64,000 nt of DNA, from the NCBI RefSeq assembly GCF_947503125.1, contig NZ_CANNCR010000007.1, forward strand, positions 105,025-169,024, read 5' to 3'. Origin of the DNA: an uncultured Metabacillus sp. Lineage in GTDB: Bacteria > Bacillota > Bacilli > Bacillales > Bacillaceae. The notes under the pieces are model-generated. The model did no database searches, had not been told where the DNA came from, and saw nothing but the letters and a program-made list of their open reading frames with translations. Every line of letters begins with the position of its first letter. Position 1 is the first letter of the stretch. Both the position numbers and the translations under genes were made by a program. Positions 27,455-36,719 of this stretch are shown piece after piece.

Positions 27455-27604
27455 TAATAAATAAAAAAGTGTGGATGCATGAAACACCCACACTACGATT
27501 GTATACACAAAAAGTTCATCGTAACCTGTCAACTACATGCGGATGTGTCAATCAGGTGAGAAGCGGGTGCTTCTACTTGTTATATGAAAGACTATTCAAT
27601 TACC
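27455..27604 (-). ncRNA. L20-type leader of infC-rpmI-rplT with terminator
   Basis: The leader contains blocks typical of the L20 leader (AGAAGCACCCGCTTCTCACC, TTGACACATC, TTGACAGGTTA) followed by a 10-bp terminator stem (AGTGTGGGTG/CATCCACACT) and TTTTTTATTT at 27455-27494. Family knowledge: L20 binding stabilises the terminator in B. subtilis. Exact base pairing of the binding site was not modelled. The gap between infC and thrS also holds repeat R3. Confidence 0.8.
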
Positions 27605-27610
27605 TTGAAC

Positions 27611-27639
27611 ATTATAACACCATAACAAAGATCTTGCAA
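27611..27639 (-). promoter_or_regulatory. infC operon promoter
   Basis: TTGCAA (27634-27639) and TATAAT (27611-27616) with 17-base spacing and TG one base before the -10, on the reverse strand. Confidence 0.8.
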
Positions 27640-27714
27640 GTAAGTACTATATGTTTTAACAACGTTTTTTATTTTACCAAATGGATTAACATGTTGCAAT
27701 AGTTTTTTATTAAG

Positions 27715-27845
27715 AAAAGAGGAAGCGCCTCGAACAGCCTAGGGTAAATAAGACGATTTGGAATAGAAGGCGTTCTTTGCCTTCAATTCCAAATTGGCTA
27801 GACCCTAGAGGGGCTAAGGCGCTGGAGCTAGACACCAAAACTAAG
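27715..27845 (-). repeat. intergenic repeat copy R3 (short form)
   Basis: On the reverse strand: GGTGTCTAGCTCCAGCGCC, GGGTCTAGCCAATTTGG, a hairpin ATTTGGAAT...GAAGGC/GCCTTC...ATTCCAAAT around AAAGAA, then GTCTTATTTACCC and GGCGCTTCC. It lacks the inner block found in R2 and R4. It lies between thrS and the infC promoter. Confidence 0.85.
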
Positions 27846-27887
27846 TACAAAAAGTTATACTTTCTGGTTAACGAGTAAGAAAAGCGG

Positions 27888-27922
27888 AATGCGCCTTGAT
27901 CTGCTATGAACAAGGCGCTTCC
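27888..27922 (-). terminator. thrS terminator or repeat remnant
   Basis: GCGCCTTG and CAAGGCGC form an 8-bp perfect stem with a 12-base loop just after the thrS stop. The ends look like the outer arms of the nearby intergenic repeat family, so it may be a remnant that now serves as a terminator. T-richness downstream is moderate. Confidence 0.5.
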
Positions 27923-27950
27923 ACTAAACTACATTACCAACCAAATAAAC

Positions 27951-29888
27951 TTATCTTTTCACTTCACTCTTAATACCTTCTATAAATTGTTCAAATGCAA
28001 CCGTTTCTGATTTTTGTTCACCATATTTACGGACATTTACTGCTTTTTCTGCAATCTCATTATCCCCCACAACAAGCATGTAAGGAATTTTTTGTATTTG
28101 TGCCTCACGAATTTTATATCCGATTTTTTCATCACGTGCGTCTAATTCAACACGTAATCCTGCTTCTTGCAATTGTTCTTGTACTTGTTTTGCATAGTCA
28201 AGATGAATAGCAGGGGATACAGGAATGACTTGTACTTGAACCGGCGCAAGCCAAGTTGGGAATGCTCCTTTATATTCTTCGATTAAGAAGGCTACAAAAC
28301 GTTCCATAGTTGATACAACACCGCGATGGATAACAACTGGGCGATGCTGCTTTCCGTCTTCACCAACATATGTTAAATCGAAACGTTCCGGTAATAAGAA
28401 ATCCAGCTGAACAGTTGAAAGTGTTTCATCCTTACCAAGAGCTGTTCTAACTTGTACATCAAGCTTCGGACCGTAAAACGCCGCTTCTCCTTCTGCTTCA
28501 TAGTAATCATGGCCTAATTCATCCATAGCATCCTTTAACATGCTTTGTGCCTTCTCCCACATGTTGTCATCATCAAAGTATTTTTCTTTATCTTCAGGGT
28601 CACGATAAGACAATCTAAACGAATACTTATCGATGCCAAAGTCTTTATATACAGCTTCAATTAATCTGACAACGCGGATAAATTCTTCTTTTATTTGATC
28701 AGGTCGAACAAAAATATGGGCATCATTTAATGTCATTCCACGAACACGCTGCAGTCCAGTTAAAGCACCTGACATTTCATAACGGTGCATCGTTCCAAGC
28801 TCTGCAATACGAATAGGCAATTCACGATAACTGTGAATATCGTTTTTATAAACCATCATATGGTGTGGACAATTCATTGGACGAAGCACTAAATCTTCAT
28901 TGTCCATTTCCATTTTAGGGAACATATCCTCTTGGTAGTGCTCCCAGTGACCAGAGGTTTTATAGAGCTCAACACTTCCCAAAACCGGAGTATATACATG
29001 TTGATAGCCTAAACGCTCTTCTTTATCAACAATATAACGCTCAACAATACGTCTAATTGTTGCACCTTTTGGCAGCCATAGCGGAAGCCCTTGACCAACC
29101 TTTTGAGAAGTAGTAAATAAACCTAGTTCCTTCCCAAGCTTGCGGTGGTCACGCTCCTTCGCTTCTTCAAGTATACGAAGATGCTCATCTAAATCACTTT
29201 TCTTAAAGAAGGCCGTTCCATAGATACGTTGCAGCATTTTATTTTTGCTGTCTCCACGCCAGTATGCACCTGCTACACTGAGCAGCTTAAATTCCTTGAT
29301 TTTCCCTGTTGATGGAACATGAACACCTCGGCATAAATCAAAAAATTCACCTTGTTCATAAATGGATACTGCTTCACCTTCTGGAATAGCATCAAGAAGC
29401 TCAAGCTTTAAAGGATCTTGGACTTCCTCATAGATTCTCTTTGCTTCTTCACGGCTTACTTCCTTACGAATAATCTCAAGGTTTTCATTAACAATTTTCT
29501 TCATTTCTTTTTCAATCAGTGGTAAATCTTCCGGTGTAATCGCCTGCTCCATATCGATATCATAATAAAACCCATTTTCAATAACTGGACCAATTCCAAG
29601 CTTAACTGATTGATCTTTATATAGGCGCTTAATCGCTTGTGCCATTAAATGCGCTGTTGAATGACGCATAATTTCTAGCGCTTCACCACTATCCTGGGTT
29701 ACAATTTCAATCGCGCCATCCTCTAAGATTGGTGTACGCAAATCAATCAACTGTCCATCAAGCTTTCCTGCAAGAGATTTCTTCTTTAATCCAGGGCTAA
29801 TGGATGCCGCAATATCTTCAGTTGTCGTACCTTTTGCAAACTCCTTCACAGCTCCGTCTGGAAACGCAATTTTTATAACGTCTGACAT
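27951..29888 (-). CDS. thrS: threonyl-tRNA synthetase
   Basis: Charges tRNA-Thr. The 645-residue protein has the TGS domain (1-62), the editing domain with [15 protein letters not shown] and later [10 protein letters not shown], the class II core with the zinc ligand motif [13 protein letters not shown], motif 2 ([13 protein letters not shown]), motif 3 ([18 protein letters not shown]) and a C-terminal anticodon-binding domain. A Thr-specific T box precedes it. A long repeat copy (R4) lies in its leader between the T box and the start codon. Confidence 0.98.
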   Translation of the reverse strand: MSDVIKIAFPDGAVKEFAKGTTTEDIAASISPGLKKKSLAGKLDGQLIDLRTPILEDGAIEIVTQDSGEALEIMRHSTAHLMAQAIKRLYKDQSVKLGIGPVIENGFYYDIDMEQAITPEDLPLIEKEMKKIVNENLEIIRKEVSREEAKRIYEEVQDPLKLELLDAIPEGEAVSIYEQGEFFDLCRGVHVPSTGKIKEFKLLSVAGAYWRGDSKNKMLQRIYGTAFFKKSDLDEHLRILEEAKERDHRKLGKELGLFTTSQKVGQGLPLWLPKGATIRRIVERYIVDKEERLGYQHVYTPVLGSVELYKTSGHWEHYQEDMFPKMEMDNEDLVLRPMNCPHHMMVYKNDIHSYRELPIRIAELGTMHRYEMSGALTGLQRVRGMTLNDAHIFVRPDQIKEEFIRVVRLIEAVYKDFGIDKYSFRLSYRDPEDKEKYFDDDNMWEKAQSMLKDAMDELGHDYYEAEGEAAFYGPKLDVQVRTALGKDETLSTVQLDFLLPERFDLTYVGEDGKQHRPVVIHRGVVSTMERFVAFLIEEYKGAFPTWLAPVQVQVIPVSPAIHLDYAKQVQEQLQEAGLRVELDARDEKIGYKIREAQIQKIPYMLVVGDNEIAEKAVNVRKYGEQKSETVAFEQFIEGIKSEVKR

Positions 29889-29907
29889 CCTTGTTCACTC
29901 CTTATTA

Positions 29908-30098
29908 TTTGAAATGCGGAAGTGCCTTGAACAGCCTCGGGCAAATAAGACACTATTGAATAGAAGGTGTTCTTTATCTTCAATTCAATAGTGGCTTATG
30001 ACCTCGAGGCAGTCAAAACGCGGCGTCCTGCCGCATTGACTGCCCTTGCACGTCCTGTGCTTCGGGGCTAGGCACTGCAGCTGGACACGAACACTAAG
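29908..30098 (-). repeat. intergenic repeat copy R4 (long form)
   Basis: On the reverse strand: CGTGTCCAGCTGCAGTGCC, GAAGCACAGGACGTGCAAG, CAGGACGCCGCGTTTTGACT, ATAAGCCACTATTGAATTG, a hairpin CTATTGAAT...ATTCAATAG, then CAAGGCACTTCCGC. It is colinear with R2. It lies between the T-box terminator and the thrS start codon. Confidence 0.85.
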
Positions 30099-30124
30099 TT
30101 CGCAGCCAATAATTTTTGGTTGCT

Positions 30125-30450
30125 CCAAAAAAATAAAACTCGCCCCCAAAAAAGGGACGAGTTAAAAAACATTGTCAATGGATCGTGGTTCCACCCTTGT
30201 TCCCATACCTTTATGACGATGAGTCATAATCCATCCACGCAAAAGATAGAATCACGCGTGTATATGTGTATGGCTTAAACATCGATAACGGGAAGACCGT
30301 CAGTCATTACTAGGTTTTTCCGTTCACAACTGAAGTTTAAAGGTGGTAAATTTGTTCTTCGTGTTAGGAAGGTTTCAGCATATCCTTCCCTCTCTGGGAA
30401 CCGTAAAAACAAACTCATGTCCTTATCATTACTGTTACATATTGCAATTA
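30125..30450 (-). ncRNA. T-box leader of thrS (Thr specific)
   Basis: The T-box sequence AAGGGTGGAACCACG is at 30184-30198 (reverse strand); AACTCGTCCC pairs with GGGGCGAGTT at 30137-30163 before TTATTTTTTT to form the terminator. The stem I internal loop reads TTTACCACCT, so the specifier is ACC (30345-30347), a threonine codon. TGGA in the T box fits a UCCA-ended tRNA-Thr. With R4 it fills the 605-base gap before thrS. Confidence 0.9.
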
Positions 30451-30456
30451 TCTCGT

Positions 30457-30485
30457 ATTATAATGTGTTTTTATCTTAAAATCAA
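30457..30485 (-). promoter_or_regulatory. thrS promoter
   Basis: TTGATT (30480-30485) and TATAAT (30457-30462), 17 bases apart on the reverse strand, just upstream of the T-box leader. Confidence 0.75.
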
Positions 30486-30493
30486 GTTAGGTT

Positions 30494-31342
30494 TTACACA
30501 TTTTTCTCATTTGTAGACTTCTGCTTAAAGTCACTTAAACTATGTATGGTAACTCTCTCTTGAAATACATTTTGAATCGTTTGTACCATTCCATCAAAAG
30601 GATCATTTGTATATAAGTAGATCCATTTTGGTGCGATGGAAACGATAGGAGCTAATAGTTTTGAATCAATATACATCGGATGTTGAGAGACAAAGGCTTG
30701 ATCAATATAAGCTTGCAATTCATCTTCTGTCACCTTTAGATTTTCAGCATTATAAACTAAAAATTCTTTATCTTGAACAATTGAAAGAAACTCCAGCTTG
30801 CTATCACAATGAACAAGAAAATCACGTAAGCTTTGGATAAAGTTTTGGTACTCCTGTTCAAGCTTATATTCCTCAATGGCTGCCTCAACATATTCACGTA
30901 ATCTAGCTGTATATTCATGCAAGCGGAATTTTTGAAATGAGGAAAAGGAGAAAAATAAATCAGGACGCAAAAATTCTTGAAGGGAATCTCGCAAAATGAC
31001 ATCACGAGAAAAAAAAGACTGAACTCCTGGAATATCCTTACGTTCCCCTTCTATAATCGACTGAGCAATATGTATAATTTGCTGCTGCTCCTCTTCTTCG
31101 AGAAAAAAATAATGTTCCTTTAGAATCGTTAACATCATTTGATGTTCTTTATGATCAATAATGAATTGAACTAGTCCAGGTATAACTAGATTCTCAAGTG
31201 AATTTTCCCACGTTTTTGGGGTGATTTTTATGCATTGTTGATTGATCATTTGCAGATCAGTTTCAAAATCTTTGCATAAAGTACGAAAAATTGAAAATAT
31301 AATATTCGCCTCTTTCGGAGACCCAAATAAAATCTCAAGCAT
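30494..31342 (-). CDS. ytxC: sporulation protein YtxC
   Basis: A 282-residue protein of the YtxC family of spore formers; biochemical role unknown. It is mostly helical and acidic, with a block near residues 120-160 (FLRPDLFFSFSSFQKFRLHEY). It sits between dnaI and thrS, the same position as ytxC in B. subtilis. I see no catalytic motif or membrane segment of clear significance. Confidence 0.82.
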   Translation of the reverse strand: MLEILFGSPKEANIIFSIFRTLCKDFETDLQMINQQCIKITPKTWENSLENLVIPGLVQFIIDHKEHQMMLTILKEHYFFLEEEEQQQIIHIAQSIIEGERKDIPGVQSFFSRDVILRDSLQEFLRPDLFFSFSSFQKFRLHEYTARLREYVEAAIEEYKLEQEYQNFIQSLRDFLVHCDSKLEFLSIVQDKEFLVYNAENLKVTEDELQAYIDQAFVSQHPMYIDSKLLAPIVSIAPKWIYLYTNDPFDGMVQTIQNVFQERVTIHSLSDFKQKSTNEKNV

Positions 31343-31461
31343 GTTTGTCCCCCCTATTTGCCAACACCTGATTCTATGTATATGGGGGAATAGGAATAAT
31401 TAGAAGTAAAGAAACCAAGGAATTTGAAGATGCATAAAAATAACCCTTCAAAATAGAGATT

Positions 31462-31498
31462 AAAAAAGCACTTGCCTATGTAAAGGCAAATGCTTTTT
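31462..31498 (-). terminator. dnaI terminator
   Basis: AAAAAGCATTTGCC pairs with GGCAAGTGCTTTTTT and ends in a T-run. The first arm overlaps the dnaI stop codon. Confidence 0.85.
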
Positions 31499-32447
31499 AA
31501 TCCCTTCGATTCCTTCCTGATAATTCAATTGGTATGGCCATATGCTTAATGCGTTCCATAATCCTTGCTGCTTTAACAGGTTCTTCTTCACCACGTTGAG
31601 AAACAGCGAGGTGGTGCTGAAGCTGTTTTAAATTAAAATTAGACGAAAAGAAGGTAGGTAAATTTTCAAGCATCCTGTATTGTAGAATTGTCCCAAGAAT
31701 GTCATCTCTCACCCAGCTTGACATTGACTCTGCACCAATGTCATCAAGCATAAGAACCGGGATCTTTTTTACAGCATCTAACTTTTCATCTAATGATGTT
31801 GAATTCTGAAAGGATCCTTTTAGTTCTCGCATAAATTCCGGTACATAGACAAGCATGGACGAGACTTTATGTGAAGCTAACTCATTTGCAAGCGCCCCTA
31901 AAATATAGGTTTTTCCAACACCGAAGGAACCATATAAATACAATCCCTTTGGGCTCATCCCGCTATTATATTGTTCAACAAAATCCTGTGCAAGACTAAT
32001 CGCCTTAAAGCGGCTCGGCTCGTCAATTTCTACTTCGATTTGCTCAAAGGAAGCCCCTAAAATATCCCTAGGAATATACATGCTTTTAATTAAAGATTCA
32101 TGTTTTTTCCGTTCATCATATGTTTCTTTCGTTGGACACTTATCATATTGCAGATCAATGATTTTCCCTTGAATGACCAATCGAGGATGATAGCCTTCTA
32201 ATATATTTTTACATTCTGATAGAGATGGACAGTCTTGGCAATTTTTGCTTTGATTTATAAATTCCAGCAGCTTAACAAGACTTCTGTCAATCATCCCCTC
32301 CTCAATTTCAGATGAATGCTTGGATAGAAAGGCTTGTACCTCTGCGTTATTTAATACCTGTTTTTTAATATTATTGTAGCGATCTTTAAAATCCGGTCTG
32401 TTTGTAAGATTTCTAATGGATTTGCTTAAATGATCCATTTTCTCCAC
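31497..32447 (-). CDS. dnaI: primosomal protein DnaI (helicase loader)
   Basis: Loads the replicative helicase DnaC onto DNA with DnaB and DnaD. The 316-residue protein has the N-terminal helicase-binding domain with a cysteine cluster (CQDCPSLSECKNIL) and a C-terminal AAA+ domain: Walker A LYGSFGVGKTYILGAL near 169-184 and Walker B VLMLDDIGAES. It follows dnaB by about 20 bases, as in B. subtilis. Confidence 0.96.
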   Translation of the reverse strand: MEKMDHLSKSIRNLTNRPDFKDRYNNIKKQVLNNAEVQAFLSKHSSEIEEGMIDRSLVKLLEFINQSKNCQDCPSLSECKNILEGYHPRLVIQGKIIDLQYDKCPTKETYDERKKHESLIKSMYIPRDILGASFEQIEVEIDEPSRFKAISLAQDFVEQYNSGMSPKGLYLYGSFGVGKTYILGALANELASHKVSSMLVYVPEFMRELKGSFQNSTSLDEKLDAVKKIPVLMLDDIGAESMSSWVRDDILGTILQYRMLENLPTFFSSNFNLKQLQHHLAVSQRGEEEPVKAARIMERIKHMAIPIELSGRNRRD

Positions 32448-32468
32448 CTCGCTTTCATGTTAACTTAA

Positions 32469-33923
32469 CTACGCATTGTTATTATTATCCTTATATTTTT
32501 TTATCCGATCAAATAATTTCCGTTTTTCCAATTCAAATTGTTCGCGGTCAATCTGTGATTGCTCTTTTTTCTCCTTGGCTTCATCGTTTACTTGCTCAGC
32601 GTTGTCATCTTCCTTTAACCATGAAGGGAGCATCTCTTTACGAATCGGAGCCTTTTTAGAAGATGTTGATTTCTTTGTCGCTTTTTCTTCTGCCCACTGC
32701 TGATACTGTCTGTGTTCATGTTTAGCAAGGTCCATTGCAGCTCTGACTGTTGAAATTTGTTTCCTCGTCCAATGGCTTGCAATTTTCTGAACATACGCCT
32801 TTGTAAGCTTCATATCTGTTTTTAACATAACATAATAAATAAGAACATTCACAACTCCTGGCTCAAGCCTTTGTTGAAGCATAACTTCTTCAATGATTTG
32901 CATATCTCCAACAGCTGGCGGCCTACCACCAGAGACATCGGTTAAAAACTGTCGTGGGGAGATCGTTTCTAATTGATAAATCATTTCCTCTTCTTGTGTC
33001 CGCGGCTTCTTTTCCATCGTTGTTCGCAAATGAGGCGGCTGTGTTTTATCAAGCAGCCCTGGCAAAGTATCACCATATTGGAATTGATACCAATCCCTGG
33101 CAGATTTTCTAAGCAGTTCGATGTCTATGATGTCATCTTGATCAATGCTATTCATCACCACATTTTTCATATCAATTGCATTAATCCCATACAAATAAGA
33201 GAGCTTTTTAATAACATCCTTTACAGCCGGTGTAATTGCCTTCTTGGGAATAATCGCCTCTGAAAGTCCTGAGAAAAACAATTCGAAATCAAACACATCA
33301 TCAGATATATCCATTTCAGCATGCTTCGCTGTTTGCATATACTCCCGGTTCTCGGCTAATGACAGGTCTGCCAGCGTTTCCTCATTCACTCGGGCAATCA
33401 TATCAACGGATTGACTGGAATCAAAAATTTCATTAAAGGATCTTGTAATATCCTTCATCCCTTGATCTATTTGCTGATCGGAAAAAAAGCGTTTAAGTTG
33501 TGAAAATTTATTTTTCCCGACCCGATTGTAAAGATATATATTTAATACGCCATCTTGAAAAAAATCATTTGGTCGCAATGGTGCCTGAAGCTCATAAACA
33601 TAGCGTTTAAATTCAGATGTTTCACTCACATAGGTTTTCAATAAACCAAGCCCTTCTAGCTTTAAACGTTCTCGGTAAATCTCACGCAAGTTAGATTGCA
33701 TGATCATCATTAGACTATGGTGTGTCATTTCTTCACCCCATAATCGATTTTGTTCCAGCTCACCCCACAATGTCATATAAAGGCTAAAGCACTTAGAACC
33801 AAGTAATGGTTGATATAATAAAGTTAAAATCTTTCTATCTAAGTCCTGAAGGACTGAGCTGCTTTTCACCGTATATCGATCAATTGCAAGCAATTCCTTC
33901 CAATGCTGATCCATCTTTTTCAA
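32469..33923 (-). CDS. dnaB: replication initiation and membrane attachment protein DnaB
   Basis: A helicase-loading protein of Gram-positive bacteria (not the E. coli DnaB helicase). The 484-residue protein has the DnaB/DnaD winged-helix region in the first third, a DnaD-like domain with the SPRQFLTDVSGG and YVMLKTDMKLTKAYVQKIASHW region near 310-385, and a charged coiled C-terminus (KEKKEQSQIDREQFELEKRK). It lies upstream of dnaI and downstream of nrdR. Confidence 0.94.
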   Translation of the reverse strand: MKKMDQHWKELLAIDRYTVKSSSVLQDLDRKILTLLYQPLLGSKCFSLYMTLWGELEQNRLWGEEMTHHSLMMIMQSNLREIYRERLKLEGLGLLKTYVSETSEFKRYVYELQAPLRPNDFFQDGVLNIYLYNRVGKNKFSQLKRFFSDQQIDQGMKDITRSFNEIFDSSQSVDMIARVNEETLADLSLAENREYMQTAKHAEMDISDDVFDFELFFSGLSEAIIPKKAITPAVKDVIKKLSYLYGINAIDMKNVVMNSIDQDDIIDIELLRKSARDWYQFQYGDTLPGLLDKTQPPHLRTTMEKKPRTQEEEMIYQLETISPRQFLTDVSGGRPPAVGDMQIIEEVMLQQRLEPGVVNVLIYYVMLKTDMKLTKAYVQKIASHWTRKQISTVRAAMDLAKHEHRQYQQWAEEKATKKSTSSKKAPIRKEMLPSWLKEDDNAEQVNDEAKEKKEQSQIDREQFELEKRKLFDRIKKYKDNNNNA

Positions 33924-33953
33924 CCTTCCATGACTAATTATTTTCCTACACTG

Positions 33954-33990
33954 AAAAAAGAGCTTGAAGAAAAATTCTTCAGTAGCTCTT
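33954..33990 (-). terminator. nrdR terminator
   Basis: AAGAGCTACTGAAGAA and TTCTTCAAGCTCTT pair with one mismatch around TTTT, followed by TTTT on the reverse strand, between nrdR and dnaB. Confidence 0.8.
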
Positions 33991-34449
33991 CTATCTTACT
34001 TTTTTTATTAAATCTGTCAATTCCTCAATAAACACATTAATATCTTTAAATTGTCGGTAAACGGAAGCAAAACGGACATAGGCCACCTCATCAATTCTTG
34101 CCAGCCTGTCCATGACCATTTCTCCGACAAGCTCACTGTTTACTTCCGACACACCTTGGTTTCTAAGTTCTTTTTCAATATCGTGGACAATATCCTCTAA
34201 CTGCTGTAAAGGTACAGGTCTTTTTTCACAAGCCTTAATTAACCCTCTCAAAATTTTATCTCGGCTAAATTCTTCCCTTGTTCCTTCTTTTTTGACAACA
34301 ATTAAAGGAAATTCCTCTACCTTTTCAAACGTCGTAAAACGATATTGACATTCTTCACATTCTCGGCGGCGTCTAATTGATCTGCCTTCATCTACAGGTC
34401 TTGAGTCTAAAACCCTTGTACCATTATGCTGACACGAAGGACATTTCAT
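33991..34449 (-). CDS. nrdR: transcriptional repressor NrdR
   Basis: Represses ribonucleotide reductase genes in response to dATP/ATP. The 152-residue protein has the N-terminal zinc ribbon (CPSC near 3-6, CEEC near 31-34), the basic [15 protein letters not shown] segment and an ATP-cone ([20 protein letters not shown]) to the C-terminus. It lies directly upstream of dnaB, the standard Bacillus order. Confidence 0.97.
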   Translation of the reverse strand: MKCPSCQHNGTRVLDSRPVDEGRSIRRRRECEECQYRFTTFEKVEEFPLIVVKKEGTREEFSRDKILRGLIKACEKRPVPLQQLEDIVHDIEKELRNQGVSEVNSELVGEMVMDRLARIDEVAYVRFASVYRQFKDINVFIEELTDLIKKVR

Positions 34450-34485
34450 TTAACCAGCTCCAATCAAACATCTAAAATTAATGAA

Positions 34486-34881
34486 TTAGCTACTTTTTCC
34501 TGTTCCAACAAAATTTTCTTTTGCATCAAGCTTTTTATAAAGCTGAAGAATAATCTTTTTGCTATAGCCAAAGTCTGTTGGTAAAAATGTATTCGTTGTT
34601 GCCGTAAAATCAACAGCTGTTTCAAACGGGCGGACTGAAACGACCGTTACAATTAAAAAAGCTTTTCTGGGACTGTCAATCGTAACACTCATTTCACCAC
34701 GGTCCTCTGACACCGAGGTGACCGTCATCCCAGGTGTTTGCTCAATTATTGATTTTACTGATTGCATCGCATTTTTATATGTAGTTTTATAATAATGGCT
34801 TTTTAATTCTGGATTATAATGATTTTCACGTGTTTCTTGGTGTGTGCTAAAGAAATCTTTTAGCTTATTCATAAAACTCAT
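34486..34881 (-). CDS. conserved cytosolic protein of unknown function
   Basis: A 131-residue soluble protein that I recognise only as a conserved gene found between nrdR and speD in several Bacillaceae. The middle contains SVKSIIEQTPGMTVTSVSED and VRPFETAVDFTATTNT, with predicted alternating strands and a final helix (SKKIILQLYKKLDAKE). No catalytic motif, signal peptide or membrane segment is evident. AAAGGGG precedes the ATG. The function cannot be stated. Confidence 0.7.
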   Translation of the reverse strand: MSFMNKLKDFFSTHQETRENHYNPELKSHYYKTTYKNAMQSVKSIIEQTPGMTVTSVSEDRGEMSVTIDSPRKAFLIVTVVSVRPFETAVDFTATTNTFLPTDFGYSKKIILQLYKKLDAKENFVGTGKSS

Positions 34882-34962
34882 GCTCTTTTCCCCTTTATTG
34901 TATATTTTTTCGGAATGTACAAAAGTTATTCTTACTCTATCATACTGAAATTTTTCGAGAAT

Positions 34963-34996
34963 AAAAAGAGGTGCAGATTAAATAATCAGCACCTCG
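34963..34996 (-). terminator. speD terminator
   Basis: GAGGTGCTGATTA pairs with TAATCTGCACCTC (one mismatch) and is followed by TTTTTATT on the reverse strand. Confidence 0.85.
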
Positions 34997-35013
34997 GGAA
35001 TTTTCTTTTAAAA

Positions 35014-35400
35014 TTAAAGAGCTTTTGCTTGAGTTTGTTTTACTTGCACAGGTCCCATACCTCTAGGAATTTCAATATTTTCTCGAGTTTGAGCACCTAG
35101 AGATTCTGCAATATAATCTGCAGCAATGTTTGGGTCTAAATCACCGCAAGTGTATACATCAATGCTCGCATATCCATGCTCAGGAAAACTGTGGATTGTT
35201 AAATGTGATTCAGAGATGATGACAACACCGCTTACTCCCTGCGGAGCAAACTTGTGAAAAGCAACCTCTCTTATTTCTGCACCAGATTTTAACGCAGCAT
35301 TTACAAATGTTTTTTCAATGTAATCCATATCATTCAGCTTATCAAAATCGCAACCCCATAATTCCTGGATTACGTGTCTACCCATTGTTTCCATATTCAT
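35014..35400 (-). CDS. speD: S-adenosylmethionine decarboxylase proenzyme
   Basis: Makes decarboxylated SAM, the aminopropyl donor for spermidine. The 128-residue proenzyme is the short prokaryotic type that cleaves itself to form a pyruvoyl group: the site is Glu64-Ser65 in [19 protein letters not shown], with His70 and Cys85 as further catalytic residues. GAGGGGG precedes the ATG. It lies downstream of gapB, as in B. subtilis, and also has its own promoter. Confidence 0.97.
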   Translation of the reverse strand: MNMETMGRHVIQELWGCDFDKLNDMDYIEKTFVNAALKSGAEIREVAFHKFAPQGVSGVVIISESHLTIHSFPEHGYASIDVYTCGDLDPNIAADYIAESLGAQTRENIEIPRGMGPVQVKQTQAKAL

Positions 35401-35544
35401 GGATCCCCCTCTAACTATTTTTTCACATGAATTCTTCGCATAATGGCATATGTTAAACTACCACGGGGGAAAGTTAGTCCAAAGAGGTCCTAACCCTTTA
35501 AGTAGCCCTAATACCTTGGCTTTTATAAGAAGTTCACGAAAAAT

Positions 35545-35573
35545 AGTATACTTTGTTTAGTTATGTTTTGCAA
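35545..35573 (-). promoter_or_regulatory. speD promoter
   Basis: TTGCAA (35568-35573) and TATACT (35545-35550), 17 bases apart on the reverse strand. The resulting leader is about 137 bases long and holds short potential stems (AAAGGG...CCTCTTT) and an 8-codon frame at 35423-35449. Confidence 0.7.
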
Positions 35574-35683
35574 CACACTTTTACAAAAAACTTTGTTAAT
35601 AGTTACAGGGTGAAGAATGACGGCGGTGACACATTTGTTATCATACCTTATGCTGTCAGGATTATGCGCTCAAATGAAAAAGA

Positions 35684-36706
35684 TTAAACCTCCATTAAAT
35701 TTGCCATTTTCGCAGAAACAAATTTCACGAGATCAATCACTCTGCATGAATAACCCCATTCATTGTCATACCATGCTAACACCTTAATTTTATGGGAATC
35801 AATCACCATCGTCGATAAGCCATCAATAATGGCTGAATGTGGATTTGTATTAAAATCAATCGAGACTAGTGGTTCAATGGTATAATCAAGAATTCCTTTT
35901 AACGGTCCTCTCGCAGCTTCTTTAAATGCGGAATTTATTTCTTCAGCAGTAACCTTTCCTTTTACATCAACAACTAAATCCACTAAAGAGACATTTGGTG
36001 TAGGAACTCGTAATGCCATTCCGTGGAGTTTACCTTTTAGATGCGGAAGCACCAGAGAAAGAGCCTTTGCTGCACCAGTCGTTGTCGGAATAATCGATTG
36101 TGCGCAAGCTCTTGCTCTACGTAAATCCTTATGCGGATTATCAATGTTCTTTTGGTCATTTGTATAGGCATGAACAGTTGTCATTAAGCCATTTTCAATC
36201 TGAAATGAATCATCCAGCACCTTTATGACAGGTGCAAGGCAATTGGTTGTACAGGAGGCATTTGAAATAATCATGTGATGTTCTGGATCGTATTGATGCT
36301 CATTTACTCCCATCACAATTGTGACATCTTCATTTTTTCCTGGTGCAGTTAAGATGACCTTTTTCGCTCCGGCTTCAATATGCAGCATTGCTTTTTCTCT
36401 CGCATTAAATTTTCCTGTTGCTTCGATTACAATATCGATTCCTAAAGCTTTCCATGGTAAATGTTTCGGATCGCGCTCGTTTATAAGCAGAATTTTGTTA
36501 CCGTTTACAAGCAAGTAGTCATCCATTGCGATGACATCGCCATCAAATCTACCGTGGTTTGTATCATACTTAATTAAATGTGCCAATGTATCAGCTGGGT
36601 AACTTGCATTTATTGCTATAATATTCATTTTTTCTTTCATCGCTTTACGGAATACCATTCTTCCTATACGACCAAAACCATTTATTGCAATTGTGGCTCT
36701 CATCAT
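35684..36706 (-). CDS. gapB: glyceraldehyde-3-phosphate dehydrogenase, gluconeogenic
   Basis: Runs the triose-phosphate step in the gluconeogenic direction, mainly with NADP in B. subtilis GapB. The 340-residue protein has the Rossmann motif AINGFGRIGRM, the catalytic cysteine in SNASCTTNC (residue 152) and the late HGMALRVPTPN and WYDNEWGYS motifs. Where NAD-specific GapA enzymes have an Asp after beta-2, this one reads INASYPADT, which fits NADP use. Two adjacent ATG codons follow GAGGGGAAAT; either may be used. Two CcpN-type boxes lie at the promoter. Confidence 0.95.
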   Translation of the reverse strand: MMRATIAINGFGRIGRMVFRKAMKEKMNIIAINASYPADTLAHLIKYDTNHGRFDGDVIAMDDYLLVNGNKILLINERDPKHLPWKALGIDIVIEATGKFNAREKAMLHIEAGAKKVILTAPGKNEDVTIVMGVNEHQYDPEHHMIISNASCTTNCLAPVIKVLDDSFQIENGLMTTVHAYTNDQKNIDNPHKDLRRARACAQSIIPTTTGAAKALSLVLPHLKGKLHGMALRVPTPNVSLVDLVVDVKGKVTAEEINSAFKEAARGPLKGILDYTIEPLVSIDFNTNPHSAIIDGLSTMVIDSHKIKVLAWYDNEWGYSCRVIDLVKFVSAKMANLMEV

Positions 36707-36719
36707 ATTTCCCCTCTCA

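Noticed and set aside
27310..27702. 130-codon plus-strand frame antisense to infC and its leader
   Set aside because: It covers the start of infC, the L20 leader and the infC promoter; no ribosome binding site or recognisable domain.
27710..27913. Open frame of 67 codons between infC and thrS
   Set aside because: It is formed by the intergenic repeat R3 and adjoining hairpin, with no ribosome binding site.
21057..30098. CRISPR array
   Set aside because: The repeats are long, few, imperfect, on both strands and separated by genes, unlike a CRISPR array; no cas gene is present.
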